Shown here: positions 10,844 to 23,812 of the stretch, piece after piece
How positions within the stretch are numbered: the first letter of the stretch is position 1
How the letters are laid out: every line of letters starts with the position of its first letter
Origin: Diplodia intermedia
Lineage: Eukaryota > Ascomycota > Dothideomycetes > Botryosphaeriales > Botryosphaeriaceae
Length of the DNA stretch: 64,000 nt
NCBI GenBank assembly: GCA_021495925.1
Contig: JAKEKT010000088.1
Span: 93,794 to 157,793, forward strand
Direction: 5' to 3'
The notes under the pieces: generated by a model
What the model was told of the DNA's origin: nothing
Seen by the model: only the letters and a program-made list of their open reading frames with translations
The model's database searches: none
Made by a program: the position numbers and the translations under genes

Positions 10844-12157
10844 ATGCCTCGCCCGAGCCTGCCGCCTACACCGGCGGCTTCGACCGAAATCCCTGGTAAG
10901 CCTGACCTTGGCGTCGCACACGATGCCTCATGGGTGCTCCCGCCGGCCGCTATTAGCGACCGTAGTAGGGGCAGCTTTAGCTCCTCCAGCGTCGCCTCCT
11001 GCAATGCTTCCGACTCTTCCTATCAACCTATCTCTCCAGTGCCCGTGAAACAGGACATCGCTTCTGCCAGCCATGGCTCTTTGTCAAACTCGAAAAATCG
11101 CCCCGCCAATTGCGCCGATGCTATGCAGGATGACTACAATCTCCCTCCGCCGCCGACGCGGTTGCGGAAAATTATTCAGATGAAACCGAAGGAAGAGAAG
11201 ACTGCTGCGCAAAAGCAGGAAACACAAGCGAGTGAGGCTGCAGCGGCCGCTGGATCTACGGCGAAGGGCAAGGGTCGCGGCAAGAAACAGAACAACGGCA
11301 GCACGGCAGCAGGGCGGAAGACGGCACGCAAGACGGCGCATAGTCTCATTGAGCGCCGGCGACGTTCGAAGATGAACGAAGAGTTCGGGGTGCTCAAGGA
11401 TATGACCCCTGCATGTGCTGGCCAAGAGATGCATAAGCTTGCTATTCTGCAGGTAAGCTGGGGGCGCCTGCGCCACGCGTACGCCGTGTTGCTGACAATG
11501 ACACTCCAGGCCAGCATCGAGTACATGCGTTACCTTGAGCGCTGTGTTTCCGAGTTGAAAGCGGCAAATAGGGCAAAGCGTTCGTCCGAATCGCCGCCGC
11601 AGCAGCAGCGGTTGACGGAAACAACGCAATGGCGCCCGCCGACCACCGTGGAGGCTTATGAAGAATCGGAGGAGGATCAGGACGAAGACATGACCGATGC
11701 TGGTTCCCCTGCCGCGGCAACACCGAGTGCGCAAACTGCACAACCGCCCTCCAGCACGACATCACCTACCATATACCCCACAGACCGGGGGCACTTCTCC
11801 GCACAGGCCTCGCCAGCAATATTCCCCGCAGATGGCGGCCACAGACGATTGAGTTCGCTCACCGCATCGCCGAACATCTTCGGTAACCCGCCGCACCGCT
11901 TCTCCTTCTCGGCGCATTCGACCACGACGTCTCCGTCGATTCTCCCCTCTCCATCGGTGGTTGGCCAGCCGGAAAGCGGGTCGAGGCATCAAAGCTTTGC
12001 GTTGACGAGCCCGGCGTTGGGGCCCCAGCCAGATTCTCGGGAGGATCACGAGGCGACAGCGGCGCTGTTGATGCTGAACAGCGACCGCAGGTCGTGGAGC
12101 GGTGCGAAGTCGACGGCGTCACGGGGCATGAGTGTGAAGGATCTTTTGAGCGGTTGA
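10844..12157 (+). CDS. bHLH transcription factor
   Basis: Two exons, 10844-11452 and 11510-12157, give 418 residues. A basic helix-loop-helix lies at about residues 160-220: the basic region AHSLIERRRRSKMNEEF carries the His/Glu/Arg triad of E-box binders, helix 1 runs FGVLKDM, and helix 2 reads HKLAILQ-ASIEYMRYLE. The flanks are disordered, an SPPTP-type N-terminus and a Pro/Ser/Thr-rich C-terminus. The 57 nt intron (GTAAGC..CAG) splits helix 2. It is a multiple of three without a stop, so retention would put 19 residues inside the helix. Removing it restores a normal helix 2. The family is clear; the specific orthologue and target genes are not. Confidence 0.85.
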   Translation: MPRPSLPPTPAASTEIPGKPDLGVAHDASWVLPPAAISDRSRGSFSSSSVASCNASDSSYQPISPVPVKQDIASASHGSLSNSKNRPANCADAMQDDYNLPPPPTRLRKIIQMKPKEEKTAAQKQETQASEAAAAAGSTAKGKGRGKKQNNGSTAAGRKTARKTAHSLIERRRRSKMNEEFGVLKDMTPACAGQEMHKLAILQVSWGRLRHAYAVLLTMTLQASIEYMRYLERCVSELKAANRAKRSSESPPQQQRLTETTQWRPPTTVEAYEESEEDQDEDMTDAGSPAAATPSAQTAQPPSSTTSPTIYPTDRGHFSAQASPAIFPADGGHRRLSSLTASPNIFGNPPHRFSFSAHSTTTSPSILPSPSVVGQPESGSRHQSFALTSPALGPQPDSREDHEATAALLMLNSDRRSWSGAKSTASRGMSVKDLLSG

Positions 12158-13095
12158 TGAGCGGGATAGCTGCATCCGTCGTCTTTCGAGACGCCACGGC
12201 GCCTCCAACGCTCCACTTGCATCGGCGGCATCTGGGGATAGTGCGACCGACATGCGGCGGGCGAGCTACCAGAGCTTGGGTTCTTGGGTGGGGGAGACTG
12301 CATTGCATGGTGACTGGGTCGAGCCAAAAGGTTGGAGTTTAACGTTTGATATGTTGTGCATTATTTCCCTGCTTCGACGCAATTCTCGGGCCTTGTTTCC
12401 GTAGACGTGCTTGGCGCCGGCACGCGAGTAATCTCCCATGCTCCACGCTCCACGTCGCGCGCCCTCGCCGTGTGTTCTGCGCCGGTGTAAATAATGCAGC
12501 TGGGGCAGCGTGCACGCATAGCTGGGCGGGTAAATGGGCACTCGCACCAGCGCGTCGTTGGCGCGAGGGGCGCTCAGGACGTACAACGCGGCGATCGGCG
12601 GTGGTTGGTGGTGCGGGTCTCCCTTGACATCACGGACGTGGGGTTGCTGCATTAGCCAGTCTTCCAGAACGCCGCATCGCGCGCAGAGACGCAGGCTTCG
12701 GCGCGCTGCTCAAATGCGGGACCTGCCCGTCGGGCTCGTCGCTTGGCAGGAGGCCAGGGAACTCGATCCTTCGTGAGCGGTGCTGGCCGCGCGCGCTCAG
12801 CGCTCAGGTCACGGCGGTTGATGCGACTCGCGCTGCGTGCTTAGCGATGGCCTGCTTGCGCCGCAGCCCTGCACCTCATCCACCACGCCCACGCCCCATG
12901 GCACAAGCCCCGGCCGCTCGAACACCACCGCACCGCCCTTAACCACCCACCGCACCCCAGCCTTCTGCCGCCCCGGCTCTCGCGACTCTTCTCCACGCCG
13001 ACCCTGCGCTCCGCAAGCTCCGTGAGCTCAGCCCCCGCTGCGTGTTGCCCAACTCGCATGCTTGACCTCCGCTGCGCGCGGCTCCGAGCAGTGGG
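12158..13095. other. Intergenic region
   Basis: 938 bp between the bHLH gene and the WDR48-like gene. Frames here are short and compositionally biased (C-rich from 12860 to 13050, probably promoter). No gene seen. Confidence 0.5.
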
Positions 13096-16000
13096 ATGGG
13101 GCGCAACGCGCGCAAGCGTATCTCATACGGTAATCCACCCTTGCTTGCCAGCCCAGTTATATGGCCGCTCTTGTCTGACCGCTGCCGCAGTCTTGCCTCT
13201 CGCCAACTCCGCAGGCGGCCACCGTCTCGGCGTCAATGGCCTCGCTGTAGATCCTTATAACTCCATCCTGTACGTCATCCCCATCCTTCCCGCCGCTTCC
13301 TCCTCCGCCGAAGCGCTGACCGTCGCCCACCCCCAAACAGCTATTCCGGCGGCAGGGACGGCGTTATCTGCGCCTGGGACACGCACCTCGACCTGCGGCC
13401 AGCCCAGGAGCGCGAAGGCTACGGCTCGCTCGGCGGCCTCGACGACGCGCCGCCCGCCCCAAAGCCGGCGACAACGTTCCGACAGCAGGTGCAGGCGCAT
13501 ACGCACTGGATCAACGACATCACCCTCGCCCAGAACAATGAGGCTCTCGTTTCCGCCTCCTCCGACATCTCCGTGAAGCTCTGGCGGCCCGCCGCCCACG
13601 ATGCCCTTCCACCGCAGACCATCGGTCTGCACAGCGACTATGTGAAGACCCTCGCCTCGCCCAGCCCTACCGCCAATTGGGTTGCTTCCGGTGGTCTCGA
13701 CCGCAAGATAAACCTGTGGGATCTCAATGGCGGCGGCAAGACGTTGCAGATTGCCGTCGGCGATGACGAGAGCACCGCGAAGGGGTCTGTCTACGCGCTC
13801 GCCGCCACGAACTCCATGATCGCGAGCGGTGGTCCCGAGAGCATTGTCCGGGTATGGGATTCAAGGTCCGGCAAGCGCATTACCAAATTCGTGGGACATA
13901 CGGATAACGTTCGGGATATCCTGATTGCCAAAGAAGGTGACACGATCATGACGGCGTCGTCTGATCAGACGGTCAAGGTGTGGTCCATGACCGCGGGTAG
14001 GTGCATGTATACCCTGACCATGCACAACGACAGCGTGTGGTCGCTGTACTCGGATCACCCGCAGCTTTCCGTCTTCTACTCCAGTGACCGCTCTGGACTT
14101 GTCGCCAAGACGGATGTTAGAGGCTGCATCGAGATGGATGAAGGATTGTCGGTTGCAGTTTGCCAGGAGCATGGAGGCGTGGCCAAGGCTGTTGTGGCCG
14201 GTGATTACGTATGGACTGCAACCTCCAGCTCTAGCATAAACCGTTGGCAGGATGTCAACACCGAGGCCGACGTCCAGCTCCCGGATAAAGGGCACCATCG
14301 ATTGAGTTCCGCCACAACCCGCACGCGCATACCGTCTCCGACCTCTCCGACTGGCCCGCCGTCCATGTCCATAGCACCGCCGGCGGAAAAAATTCCCAGG
14401 AACGCTCTCTTGCACATGTCGAACGCCGCGTCTTTCCACCTTTTCCGGGATCGCGATCAAGAATCTGCGACTATGCAGTCTGCTGTAAGCTTCAGGAAGC
14501 CGGTGGATTTTGCGGACGACGAGGTGAAGGGGCCGACGCCGATGAGGTCATTGCCTGATTTCTCGATCGAGGGACAGAACGGTCTGATCAAGCATTTCTT
14601 GTTAAACGACCGGAGACGGGTCCTTACCTTGGATACTGCCGGAGAAGTCATGCTTTGGGACCTTTTGAAATGCGCACCGATCAAGTCGTTTGGCAAACGC
14701 CACCTTGAAGACGTGGCCCCGGAGATCAACACCACAGAGACGGTTGCGCATTGGTGCGCTGTCGACACAAGAACGGGTAGTTTGACATGTGTCCTAGAGG
14801 AGAATTATTGCTTCGATGCGGAAATGTATGCAGATGAACTGCATCTGGAGGAGACGATCGAGTTCAGAGAAGATCAGAGAAGTAAGTTGATTTCAGGGAC
14901 ACAAAAATTTTCAAGGGTACCAGTCACTGACTTAGCATAGTCAACCTTGGAAAGTGGATACTACGATATCTCTTCGCCAACCTGATTGACGAAGAAATCA
15001 AAAGGGACGAGTCTTTCCGGCAGCAGATTCTCTTGGAAAAGAAGCAGCAGCGAAAATCACCAGGTACTATCGAGATACCTGAGACGCACATGAACGGCTG
15101 GAAAGACGGGTCTGGGCCTTCATCTGCCACCACTCTGCGAGCTAACAACGGATTTCATCTTCCCGTCACGACACCGGGACTGGCCATTGGCGTTGCCACT
15201 CCTGGCGGCCATTCTCACGCGCTCACACATCAACCCACCCATCATCTGCCGCCAACCGCCGAGGAGAGTACCCAGCTTGAGCAGACGATGTCTGGTGAAA
15301 GCAAGGGGAGGAGTTCTGGAGACTATTTTTCCACGAGCCCCCGAACGCAATCCGCGACAACACCGAGTAGCGCCAGCCAGCCCCGGAAGTCTGGCGAGAC
15401 GCAGTCACCGACCGAAGGAGACAAGGAGAACGGCAAAGAAAGCACCATGTTTGGCCGCAAGTTCAAGATGTCTTTTGGTGGCATGAAGAAACTAGGTCGG
15501 ACAACGACATCAGATACTACCAGCAAACCCTCCATAGAATCGCCCACGGACACGCCTGAGGAGTCTGACTCGCACACTTCGAAGAGTGAGGATCGTGTCA
15601 TCGAAGACAATCTTCTCGGAGTAATCCAAACCATGCGCCATCGTTACGAGGATGAGCTTCAAGAGGGTGCTCAAAACCTGACGTCCGCAATCACACCTAG
15701 TTTGGCCAACGAAACGCCAGTGTTGAAGCCCCCAATTGCAACGTCGATCCTGATCCAAGAGGACAGACCGGACTCTGGTGGGGTGGCAGATCTGTTCGAG
15801 GGCACTGTCGGTTCTCTCGGACAGCAGGCGGATTTCATTGAAAAGGTGGCGCCGAAGTGGTTGGGTGAAGTCTTACTGAAGGTATGGTGCCTCTTGCACG
15901 ACTGGAGAGCCAGTGCTGACACTGTTACTGCAGAACACCATCCCCTTCAAGGAAATCGTCAAGGTCTCGTTCATCCTCGAGCCGTACCAGAATATTCTGC

Positions 16001-16635
16001 CTGCTATCGCGTCAGACGGGTGAGTCCAAAATTTGGACAACAAGCTGAGCACCGGCCCCGACTTGCTAACGTTAGTCCTTCAGAAATAACCGTCTCAACG
16101 CCAACAGAATGCTCCGCGCCCGCAAGATCATGGCCTACGTCGCTGAGCGCATCGAGCCTCCGCCGGAACAGCCCGATCCCAACGCACTAAGACCAGAAGA
16201 ATACCTTGAGCTCTACTGCAATAACCAGGTACGTCTACACCCCGGCCATGTTTTCATCATGCCTCCCCTACAATCGGATCCGAACTCCTTCGTTGTTAAC
16301 CCCCTATCCAGCTCATCCCCCCAACCATGACCCTCGCCACCATCCGCGCGCACGTCTGGCGCGGTGGCGGCGACGTCATCCTCTACTACAAGGCCAACGG
16401 CCGCAAAGAGATCCGGCACGCGCAGCCCTCACCGCCCGAGGGCCCGCATCCGCCTTACGCGCCCCCGGAAAACAACATCCCGTTGAGCCCTCCGACGACG
16501 CCCGGCGTAATGAGTCCTGGACCGAGTGCGTTCGTGCCGGGTAGCAGTCCGGCGAGGAGCCCGAGGTCAAGCGGGGAAGGGGGTTCGAGGGGCGTGCCGG
16601 GAGTGTATGATCCCGGCAAGGCTATGCCGCCTTGA
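13096..16635 (+). CDS. WDR48/UAF1-like WD40 protein (Bun107 homologue)
   Basis: Seven exons (13096-13129, 13191-13269, 13341-14881, 14941-15881, 15934-16019, 16084-16228, 16312-16635) sum to 3150 nt and 1049 residues. The 34 nt first exon gives MGRNARKRISY, which joins VLPLANSAGGHRLGVN and then YSGGRDGVICAWD, the conserved N-terminus of WDR48. About seven WD repeats fill residues 15-330. A long Ser/Thr-rich region follows, then the WDR48-type DUF3337 C-terminus (LGEVLLK-NTIPFKEIVKVSFIL, ARKIMAYVAERIE, LIPPTMTLATIRAHVW). WDR48/UAF1 activates USP1, USP12 and USP46; S. pombe Bun107 binds Ubp9. By family, the likely partner here is the CreB-type deubiquitinase involved in carbon-catabolite control, which is inference. 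All six introns have GT-AG ends and branch-like CTRAC elements. The tail after about residue 990 is Pro/Gly-rich and disordered. Confidence 0.92.
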
Positions 16636-17416
16636 TTGAACTGTTCTTGAATCCATTTTCGGAAGTTGGTCGGTGGCCGTTGGTTCGGTAGACATACGGC
16701 ATATCTTGCATGTCTTGCTGCTGTTGTTGTCGTTATCGCTGGGTAGAAGGGCATTCTTGGGTCTTGACGATCTCTTGATCGAGGACTTTTTCGTGATTTC
16801 TTCGTCGGAGGAGAGCGGAGATACCATGGTTGTTTTGGGATTCGTATGCTGGACAGCTTTTCATGGACGATGGATGGAAAAGGTAGGGAGGGAAGAGAAG
16901 ATGGTAAGGTGAGGTGAGTAAATACTGGTTCATCTTCCCCGTTTGGGGATCTTCCTTGGAGGAAGAGAAGGGGGAGGGGGAGGTAGATGAATGGTGGATG
17001 CTGGGAGAGGATTCTCTTCTTCGGTTCCTTGTAGCATATTGGAAATAAGAAAAGACTTTTTTACTTTTCAAGATAGTTTTTTGATGGAGCGCTTGCGCGA
17101 AGTGTCGAGTCCGAGTGATGGTAGGTTTGTGGGACTGTGGGCCAAGATGGCTGAGGAGGCTGAAGATGCTACCTGTTGTCCTGCCGTGGGAATGAAGACT
17201 TCAACCCTCCGTCCCCTCCGTCCCCTTTTTCCGCCGACACGCGGCAAATCACATCGTTTTCGTGAGGCTTTCCGGCGACTACTACGCGCCTACCATTGCA
17301 ACTCGTCTGGCTAGCCTCTCGCTGCGGGGTCCGCGCGCGTGGTCTTTTGCTTTCCTTCTTGTCTCGTTACAAGCGCGCGTGTGCCATCGCTGGCCGAGGT
17401 GGCTTCGGAAGCTCCG

Positions 17417-17422
17417 TATAAA
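17417..17422 (+). promoter_or_regulatory. Isolated TATAAA in the gene desert
   Basis: A perfect TATAAA followed by moderately GC-rich DNA, with no plus-strand gene recognised downstream. It could mark the promoter of a non-coding transcript, or be chance. Confidence 0.2.
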
Positions 17423-17640
17423 TTGCGGCTGGATAGTCCTGGTTGGAGGTTCCTATCATCCGTCAACACTACACAGTAGCGGAGTTTTACTCACATTCCG
17501 GATCTTGGTACTCTTGTTGCTTCGCGTGGCCTAACCTGCAACCCACTTCGGGCGTCGTGGCGGAGGACTCATTGTGGTAATTGATTTTCTCGTTCGAGGG
17601 GAGACGTTGTTGGGAGGCGCCAGTGTGCGGTGTTTGTATG

Positions 17641-17671
17641 ATGGTGGTGGTGGTGATGATGATGATGATGG
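17641..17671. repeat. GGT/GAT trinucleotide microsatellite
   Basis: About ten trinucleotide units change from GGT to GAT. On the minus strand they read as a poly-His run in a frame that I do not regard as coding. Confidence 0.7.
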
Positions 17672-20600
17672 ATAGCGGTGCGGTAAGGTGCCGAGATGCA
17701 GCATTTGTATGAGATGAAGCCGTTCATAGTTTTCTCTGTTAAGCATGCGAGAGCACCTCCACGGCTTTTGTCACTTCTACCCATTGCGTACTGTTGTCTC
17801 TGATCAGACTTCTTTCGTAGAAGAGACTTTTTTTCGTTCTTGTGGGGGAAAAGGGTTCGCAAAAGAAAGAAAAGAAATCAATGATTGTACCATTTCCTTC
17901 TGTTCAGTATCTTGACCAGCATAGCGCCGAGGATGAAGTTTGGGATTATTTGCTACCGAGAAGAAAAAAGTGACGATGATGAATAACAACATTCTGGGAC
18001 ATCGTTGAAGTGAAGCATTCGGAAAGAAGGAATCCAATCTACAGTCCGCCCAGATGCCTCGCGAACAAACAGAAGCAGAAGCGGAAAACGAAGCCCAGCA
18101 CACAGTTCGAGCATTGGAATTTGTGGACTCTTCGCGAGTATCGAGTATGACTTAACTGTTACATACTTCAAGGCTGCAACAATGAGAGACAAGATTCATT
18201 ATATGAAGCATTAATTAGAGGGACATCGGTCTTGGAACGCACGGATCGGTAGGGCCGCCCATCCACGTGTAGATACAGTCATCTACAGTCACAGCATACA
18301 CTGTATCCAAGAGGCCACACGTGCCTAAAGAAACGTTGGCTTTTCGTGCCCACTTCTGGAACGAAGGCCCCATCAACAACCGACTAAGCTCAACCTTTTC
18401 TTTTCTACGCCTCGTTTTGAATAGGCCTATCCAACAAGCTCTCACCGTTGCTTTATTTCGCAGGATTCGCTGTTGTCATCTTCGAGGTTCATTGATCCAA
18501 TTAGCTGCATGACACGGTCGATTTGCTGGAATGATGGATGGAAGGATCGGAAGCTCATAAGTATAATTGTAAATACATTTAATCTCCCAACTGCTTCGTT
18601 AAGCCAACGCTCGACTTGCTATCGATACAGTGCCCGGCTTGTCGTCACTATTGCTGTTGCTGGCTCACTCCCGGTAATTTGATCTATCACTCATGCTCCG
18701 GCCACAATCGCCGCCAATCTCATTCGAAAACCCAAAGCATCGCAACAGCACTTGATCCACCGCCCTCTTTCCGTTCATGTTCCACGCCAATTTTTCGAGT
18801 TGTACAGTAGCCTACCCTGTCGTGCTTTCTTCTCAGCTCCTCATACTTGGCATTCCCGGCCCCCAGCACTACGTCATTTCCCCTACTATTTCCGTCTAAA
18901 GCTGTACCCAAAGCGAACACTTCAATGGCCCCCCACCACCAGGAGCGTGTGCACCCCTCAACCTCAGCCCCCAAAGAGAAACAATACCAATATCCGCCCC
19001 CGACTCTCCATTTGCCTCGTTTGCAGCCCCGCAGCAGCAACACAGCCAGTTTCTCGACCCCGAGTATCATTGGGCTCTCGCTCGCGCGCGGTTGCGCGTA
19101 ACTGCATCACCTTGCTTCACACAGTCACTCACACACATACGTACCCCGGCCACCTTAAGCACATGCAGGGGTTCGCTCTTCGACCCCGCCGCTGACCACC
19201 CCCGATCAGGTCGGTCCCCGAGCATCGCAACCGACAGCCGCGTGCATGCACGTACGGAAACGAGTGCCGGGGTTCCCGGGTAAGTGGGAACAGCCGTGCC
19301 GCGATAGCGCGTCCTTGCTGCTGAATATAGCGAAACTGTGGGGAGCGTGGCTAGACTTGCAGGTGTATGTGTGTGTGTGCCTTCCTCGACGCTATTTTGG
19401 AGCGCGGATAAGAAAAGTAAAAATAAGAAAGCTTCTAAACCTGACTCCCTCTATCGCGCAATTCAGCACATGCCTCGAGATGGCGGTGGTCAGACCACAA
19501 CATCCCAGGAGGAAGGAAGCCAGGTGAAGGATACACGGCATCTGCAAAGCACTGGACAGCAAATCATCGCACCCACGTGTCCCCGCGATCGAAAACGAAT
19601 CGCAACAGCCATCTTCCCCTCTGCGATCGCAATCGCGCAACGGCGCAGTCCACACGCGGTCCAGGCTCTTCTCCCGCTCGTGCCATTGCTCGTGGCCTCA
19701 GGGCTGCGCTCGTGGGGCTGGCGGCTTGCGGCCGGGCTGACCGCATATGCGACCGGCCGTTAAGCGCTCGAGGGCTTTTTCCGACCTGCCATGCATATGC
19801 ATATGCAGCTCTCCCGAGCCCTTTTTTTCTTCGTTCCATCAACCCACGAATCAGGAGGCTTTGCGCATGGGCGAACATGGACGTGATTAGCCGGGCGGGC
19901 GGCAGCCACGACCCGATGATGGTGTCTAGGCCGCAGAAGTGGCCTCACCGGTTTAAACACTTTATTGATACGTATGGGAGCGGAGTCCAAGGAGGAATAA
20001 GGCGTAGGCGATCAAGTCATGGGCACCGATTTTGCATCTTGCTTGCCGTTGTCGCCTCTTACTGCTTGCGATCTCGCTGTGTTTGACGGGCTTGCTATTT
20101 TCGTTGCCGTCCTATTATTTTAAGCATATCTAGGTTATCGCGTTCACTTGATGCTTGGCTTTGATCACCTACCACCACTCGATCCCGTACTTGGCGCAAC
20201 AGGAACCGTCACAGTGCAGACAGGCAAATCAGGCAAGACGGCGGTCGGTGATGGTGCGAAATCACATCGCGACGGGGCCGGCGCACAGGAGAGGCTTCTG
20301 CGCCGCCGCCGGCACAGCCCTTTTCTTTAACCTGTAAAAAGGGAAACGGACAGAGAATGCATTGTCTCTCCCGAAGCACAAAGCGAGAGAGAGGGCGTGT
20401 GCCCCGCACCGCAAAAGCAGAGCGCTTCCTCCACCCTCACCATTGGTCGATCGCAACCAGGGTTCTCAGGAATGCGGTGACACCGACAGGGATCGTGTTC
20501 TCCATCTCAGCACGAGCAAAACAGGCATTCTGGCGGCACCGACGTACGCGGCACGACGCGACGACGACGACGCGACTGCGGCGCGGCGAGAGGGAGAGAG

Positions 20601-23600
20601 CAAATAAAGGGCGGAGCAAAAGCGATAGGAATGCGCGTCTCCACGAAAGATGCCATGGCCCCGGGATCCTCTATCGATTTTCCTTTCTCGATATGTCGAT
20701 GCCGTATCTGATCGGTCCGGGGATGATTGGTGCGCGATGACGATGGTGTTGTGGACGTGGACCGTCATCGGAGGACGCCGATGTGGGGTTTCACCGTTGC
20801 GGCTTTTTCAACGACTGTGCCATGGTGAGGGAGGAGCGAGATGAAACATTGTTGGTGGTGTGTTGGCGGCATGTGACTGCGATTGGAGAGGGGAGGGGCT
20901 TGATGCCCGAGGAGTTCGAATTCGGCATGCCCTGGAGAGAGAGCAAAGGAGGCCACATGGTCTCACATCTCGATTGGAAAAAAGGCAAGACCCGTTCCCT
21001 TCGCAAAGCGCAGCCGCAACGGGAAAAAGCAAAGGGAGGTGGAGACGGGGCAAGAGCGAATGGCACGGGAGCCGCGTGCTGGCGTCGCCCTATCACCGTT
21101 GCACCGGGCCGGGCGCCAGAAGACAGCACGAGCATCTTCATTCTTCACAACAACAATCATCACGCTCCGCCTCCATTCCTCAGCCGCATGCAGCGGCGCG
21201 TGCGCGACGCCTGCTGCATTCCTTGCAATCCGTGCCGTGCACGAGCGAGACTCCATTCCGATCTTGTTCTTCTCCGCCCCTTCTACGCGCCGCATTTGCG
21301 CAGATGGTTGAGTAAGTACACGCGCGCATCCCTTTGGTTATGCCTTAAAATTCACGACCAAGTAGCGTCGCCTTAGCGCTGCAGTAGCGTGGCTGATTAA
21401 GGCGTTTTGCCCAATCCTCGGTGGGAAATGGGGGTTTCGCTCTCAACGGCCCTGCCCTACTAAGCTAAATGAGGTACAGCGCGCTGAGCCGCAGGTCACG
21501 AATTTAACCAAAGGGATGCACAGCCGCGGCGCAGAGGAATGCGCCAATCTGCGTGTCTGCGGCACCGCGAAGAACGGCCTTTCCTCTCTTGGCTTTAATG
21601 GCGCAATGATGGGGGCGTGGTCGAGAAAAGGGTAAAAAAAAGGTCACTCGAGCACACCACCGCTTCTCCGTCGTCACGTTCCTCTCCCAAACCCCCACTG
21701 GATTTGGGTCTGTATCGTCTGTCGCCGGACGGCGCCGGTCCGCGGCGTTGAGCGAAAAAAAAAAAGGCGAATGGAATGAGGGGTGGGAAGAGGTCAGCTG
21801 CTCTTCCACGCAGCGTTCCATCCCGCGGCAACTGCGGGGCACAATGGCGAAACTGCCGAAACGCGATGAGGGGCAGCAGCAGCACATGGTCAACAACTAT
21901 GTAGCAAAGTTGTCACTTCTTCGTCATCGGATGCGCCCTCCGCCCAGCCTGGGTTTTTATTTCTATTTTATTTTTTTTATTTAGGTTCGCTGCAGGACGC
22001 AGGGTGAAAGAGTACATACATAGGAGGGAGGCCGCACGCAGAGAGTGGGCAGGTACATGCATACATACGTAGCACCGCCAGTCAAAGTAACACGGCCGCC
22101 GCTGTACTGCAGTACCATCCACTCGTGCCTTCCGTTATTTCCAGATCGTCGGTTGCGGCAGGGATGTCGCCGTTCTCCCCGCATCGATCGCGACTCAGTC
22201 GTCAGCAGGTCGATCACCGAACCCACGCGGCGCGGTTCGCAGATCCCCACTGGAGTACTAGTTCCGTAAGTACGTGCCGCGAAGCTGCCGCCGCCGCCGC
22301 CGCTCGTTGTCGTTGGCGTTGGCGGCGAGGTACATATATGGGGCCCGTTTGTTGCTGTGCTGCATCCCCCGCCGCAGAAGAAGCAACTGGCCGCAGTGGA
22401 TCACTTCCCTCAAAGAACACTGAGTTTGTTGATGCAAGGGCCGACAAACGGGGCAGCGGTAGATTTGACGATGATGCAACGCCTACATTAGCGCCGAAAT
22501 AGCCATAAGGCTGATGGACGCCAACCAATGAGCCTCTCCACCAGGCACAAAGCGTGAAGGGGGGGTGGGTGGCCCGGGCTGCTGCTACCTAGTAGGTGCT
22601 GCATCATCGGTCGGTCGGGCCCCGAATCAACGGGCTGGCTGAAGGTGCGGCGGCGGCGTGCGGCGGCGTGCGGCGAGCGGATGCGTGCCGTGCGTATGGA
22701 CGTGCGTGTGTTTTAGTGCGGCGTTAAAACAGTCCACACGACGGACAGAACCACGAGCCGTCCTATCGATAGGTACGTAGGTAAATGAGTGAGAATGGGA
22801 GTGGGCGGGCCGTTCTCGGACGCGGCTTCCCTGGACCCTCCCTGGACCCTACCGCGCCGCGGCTGCGTACCTGCCTGCCGTCGCCCGTCGCCCCGGCTGA
22901 GACACGCCGTCGGTCTTTAGTTTGCCGCGGCAAGACGAAAAGGTCGTGCGCGGCGTACCTCTTCCGGTGGTGCGGAACTTGCTGGGATGTCTGCGAAGGG
23001 ACGGAGGCCGCCGCAATCTTGTGCAAAGGTTGCCTGTCGAGCATTGCTTCTTTGGGCCGTTGATCAAGGGTGGCTGACTCCGGCAGCATCGGGGAACACG
23101 GAGCAGGAAAGGAAAGGGGTTTTGTGCCCCGGTGGGTCCGGTTGCGTGTGTGGGTGCATGTGTGCGCGTGTGTGTGGCCGTCCCTGCCTTCTGTTTGGAC
23201 AGGTTTCGTGCGCTGGTCCGTGGCCGCCCGTCCACCAGACGTCAAGCGAAGCAAACTCAGTCGCGATTCATCCTCCAGGCGCCAGCATATCTCTGGCACC
23301 GGAGCTCTGTCACGAGGTCATGTGTGAAGCAGGTAGAGTGTGAGAGAAAGACCACGCGAGTGGTCCTTCGCCTGTGCCATTATCAAGTCTGTAGATCTAA
23401 AAAGCAACGAAGCAAGAGGCCGCTGGTGCCTAAACCAAGGGAAATGTAGAGCAGCGAATGAGGTATCCAACTTTTTGAAGCACACCAAGGGACGAAGGAG
23501 ATGACTCGAAAGAAGCAGTCGGGATGCGCCTCTGTGAATGCATGACTGAAGCCCACCCCCCAAATGCACACGCTCTTCGGCAGATCTGATAGTGTACAGC

Positions 23601-23812
23601 CAGTGACAGAACCTTGGGGAAATCGAGAGAAGCGAAAAGAAACGAAGAGAACTCCTTGCCCGTACAATTACATTAGAAGTGAAATCCAAGAAATCTCGCA
23701 AAAGTGGTATCTCAGCAGAAGCCAATAGCATGACGAAAGAGAAACCCAGGGCGACGAACCCCGATAAAGGAAAAACCAGCCGTGAGTCATAGGCTTACTC
23801 TGACGGCAGCGT

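Larger units (their letters stand above)
16636..23812. other. 7.2 kb gene-poor region between two convergent genes
   Basis: No frame here matches a family I know. Frames longer than 100 codons (19338-19763, 19577-20086, 20783-21376, 22763-23299) have R/P/A-rich composition and compete with each other on both strands. Landmarks are a TATAAA at 17417, a (GGT/GAT)n microsatellite at 17641, a promoter-like leader with ATG at 18925 and a GTAAGT donor at 19279, a short alternating ATGCAT palindrome near 19790, CCG repeats near 22290 and GT-rich tracts near 23140. Composition changes along the stretch, AT-richer at 16.9-18.9 kb and 21.9-22.0 kb. Confidence 0.5.

Noticed and set aside
19786..19808. 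ATGCATATGCAT palindrome as an operator or recombination site
   Set aside because: Short alternating purine-pyrimidine repeat with no neighbouring gene or second copy noticed. Probably simple sequence.
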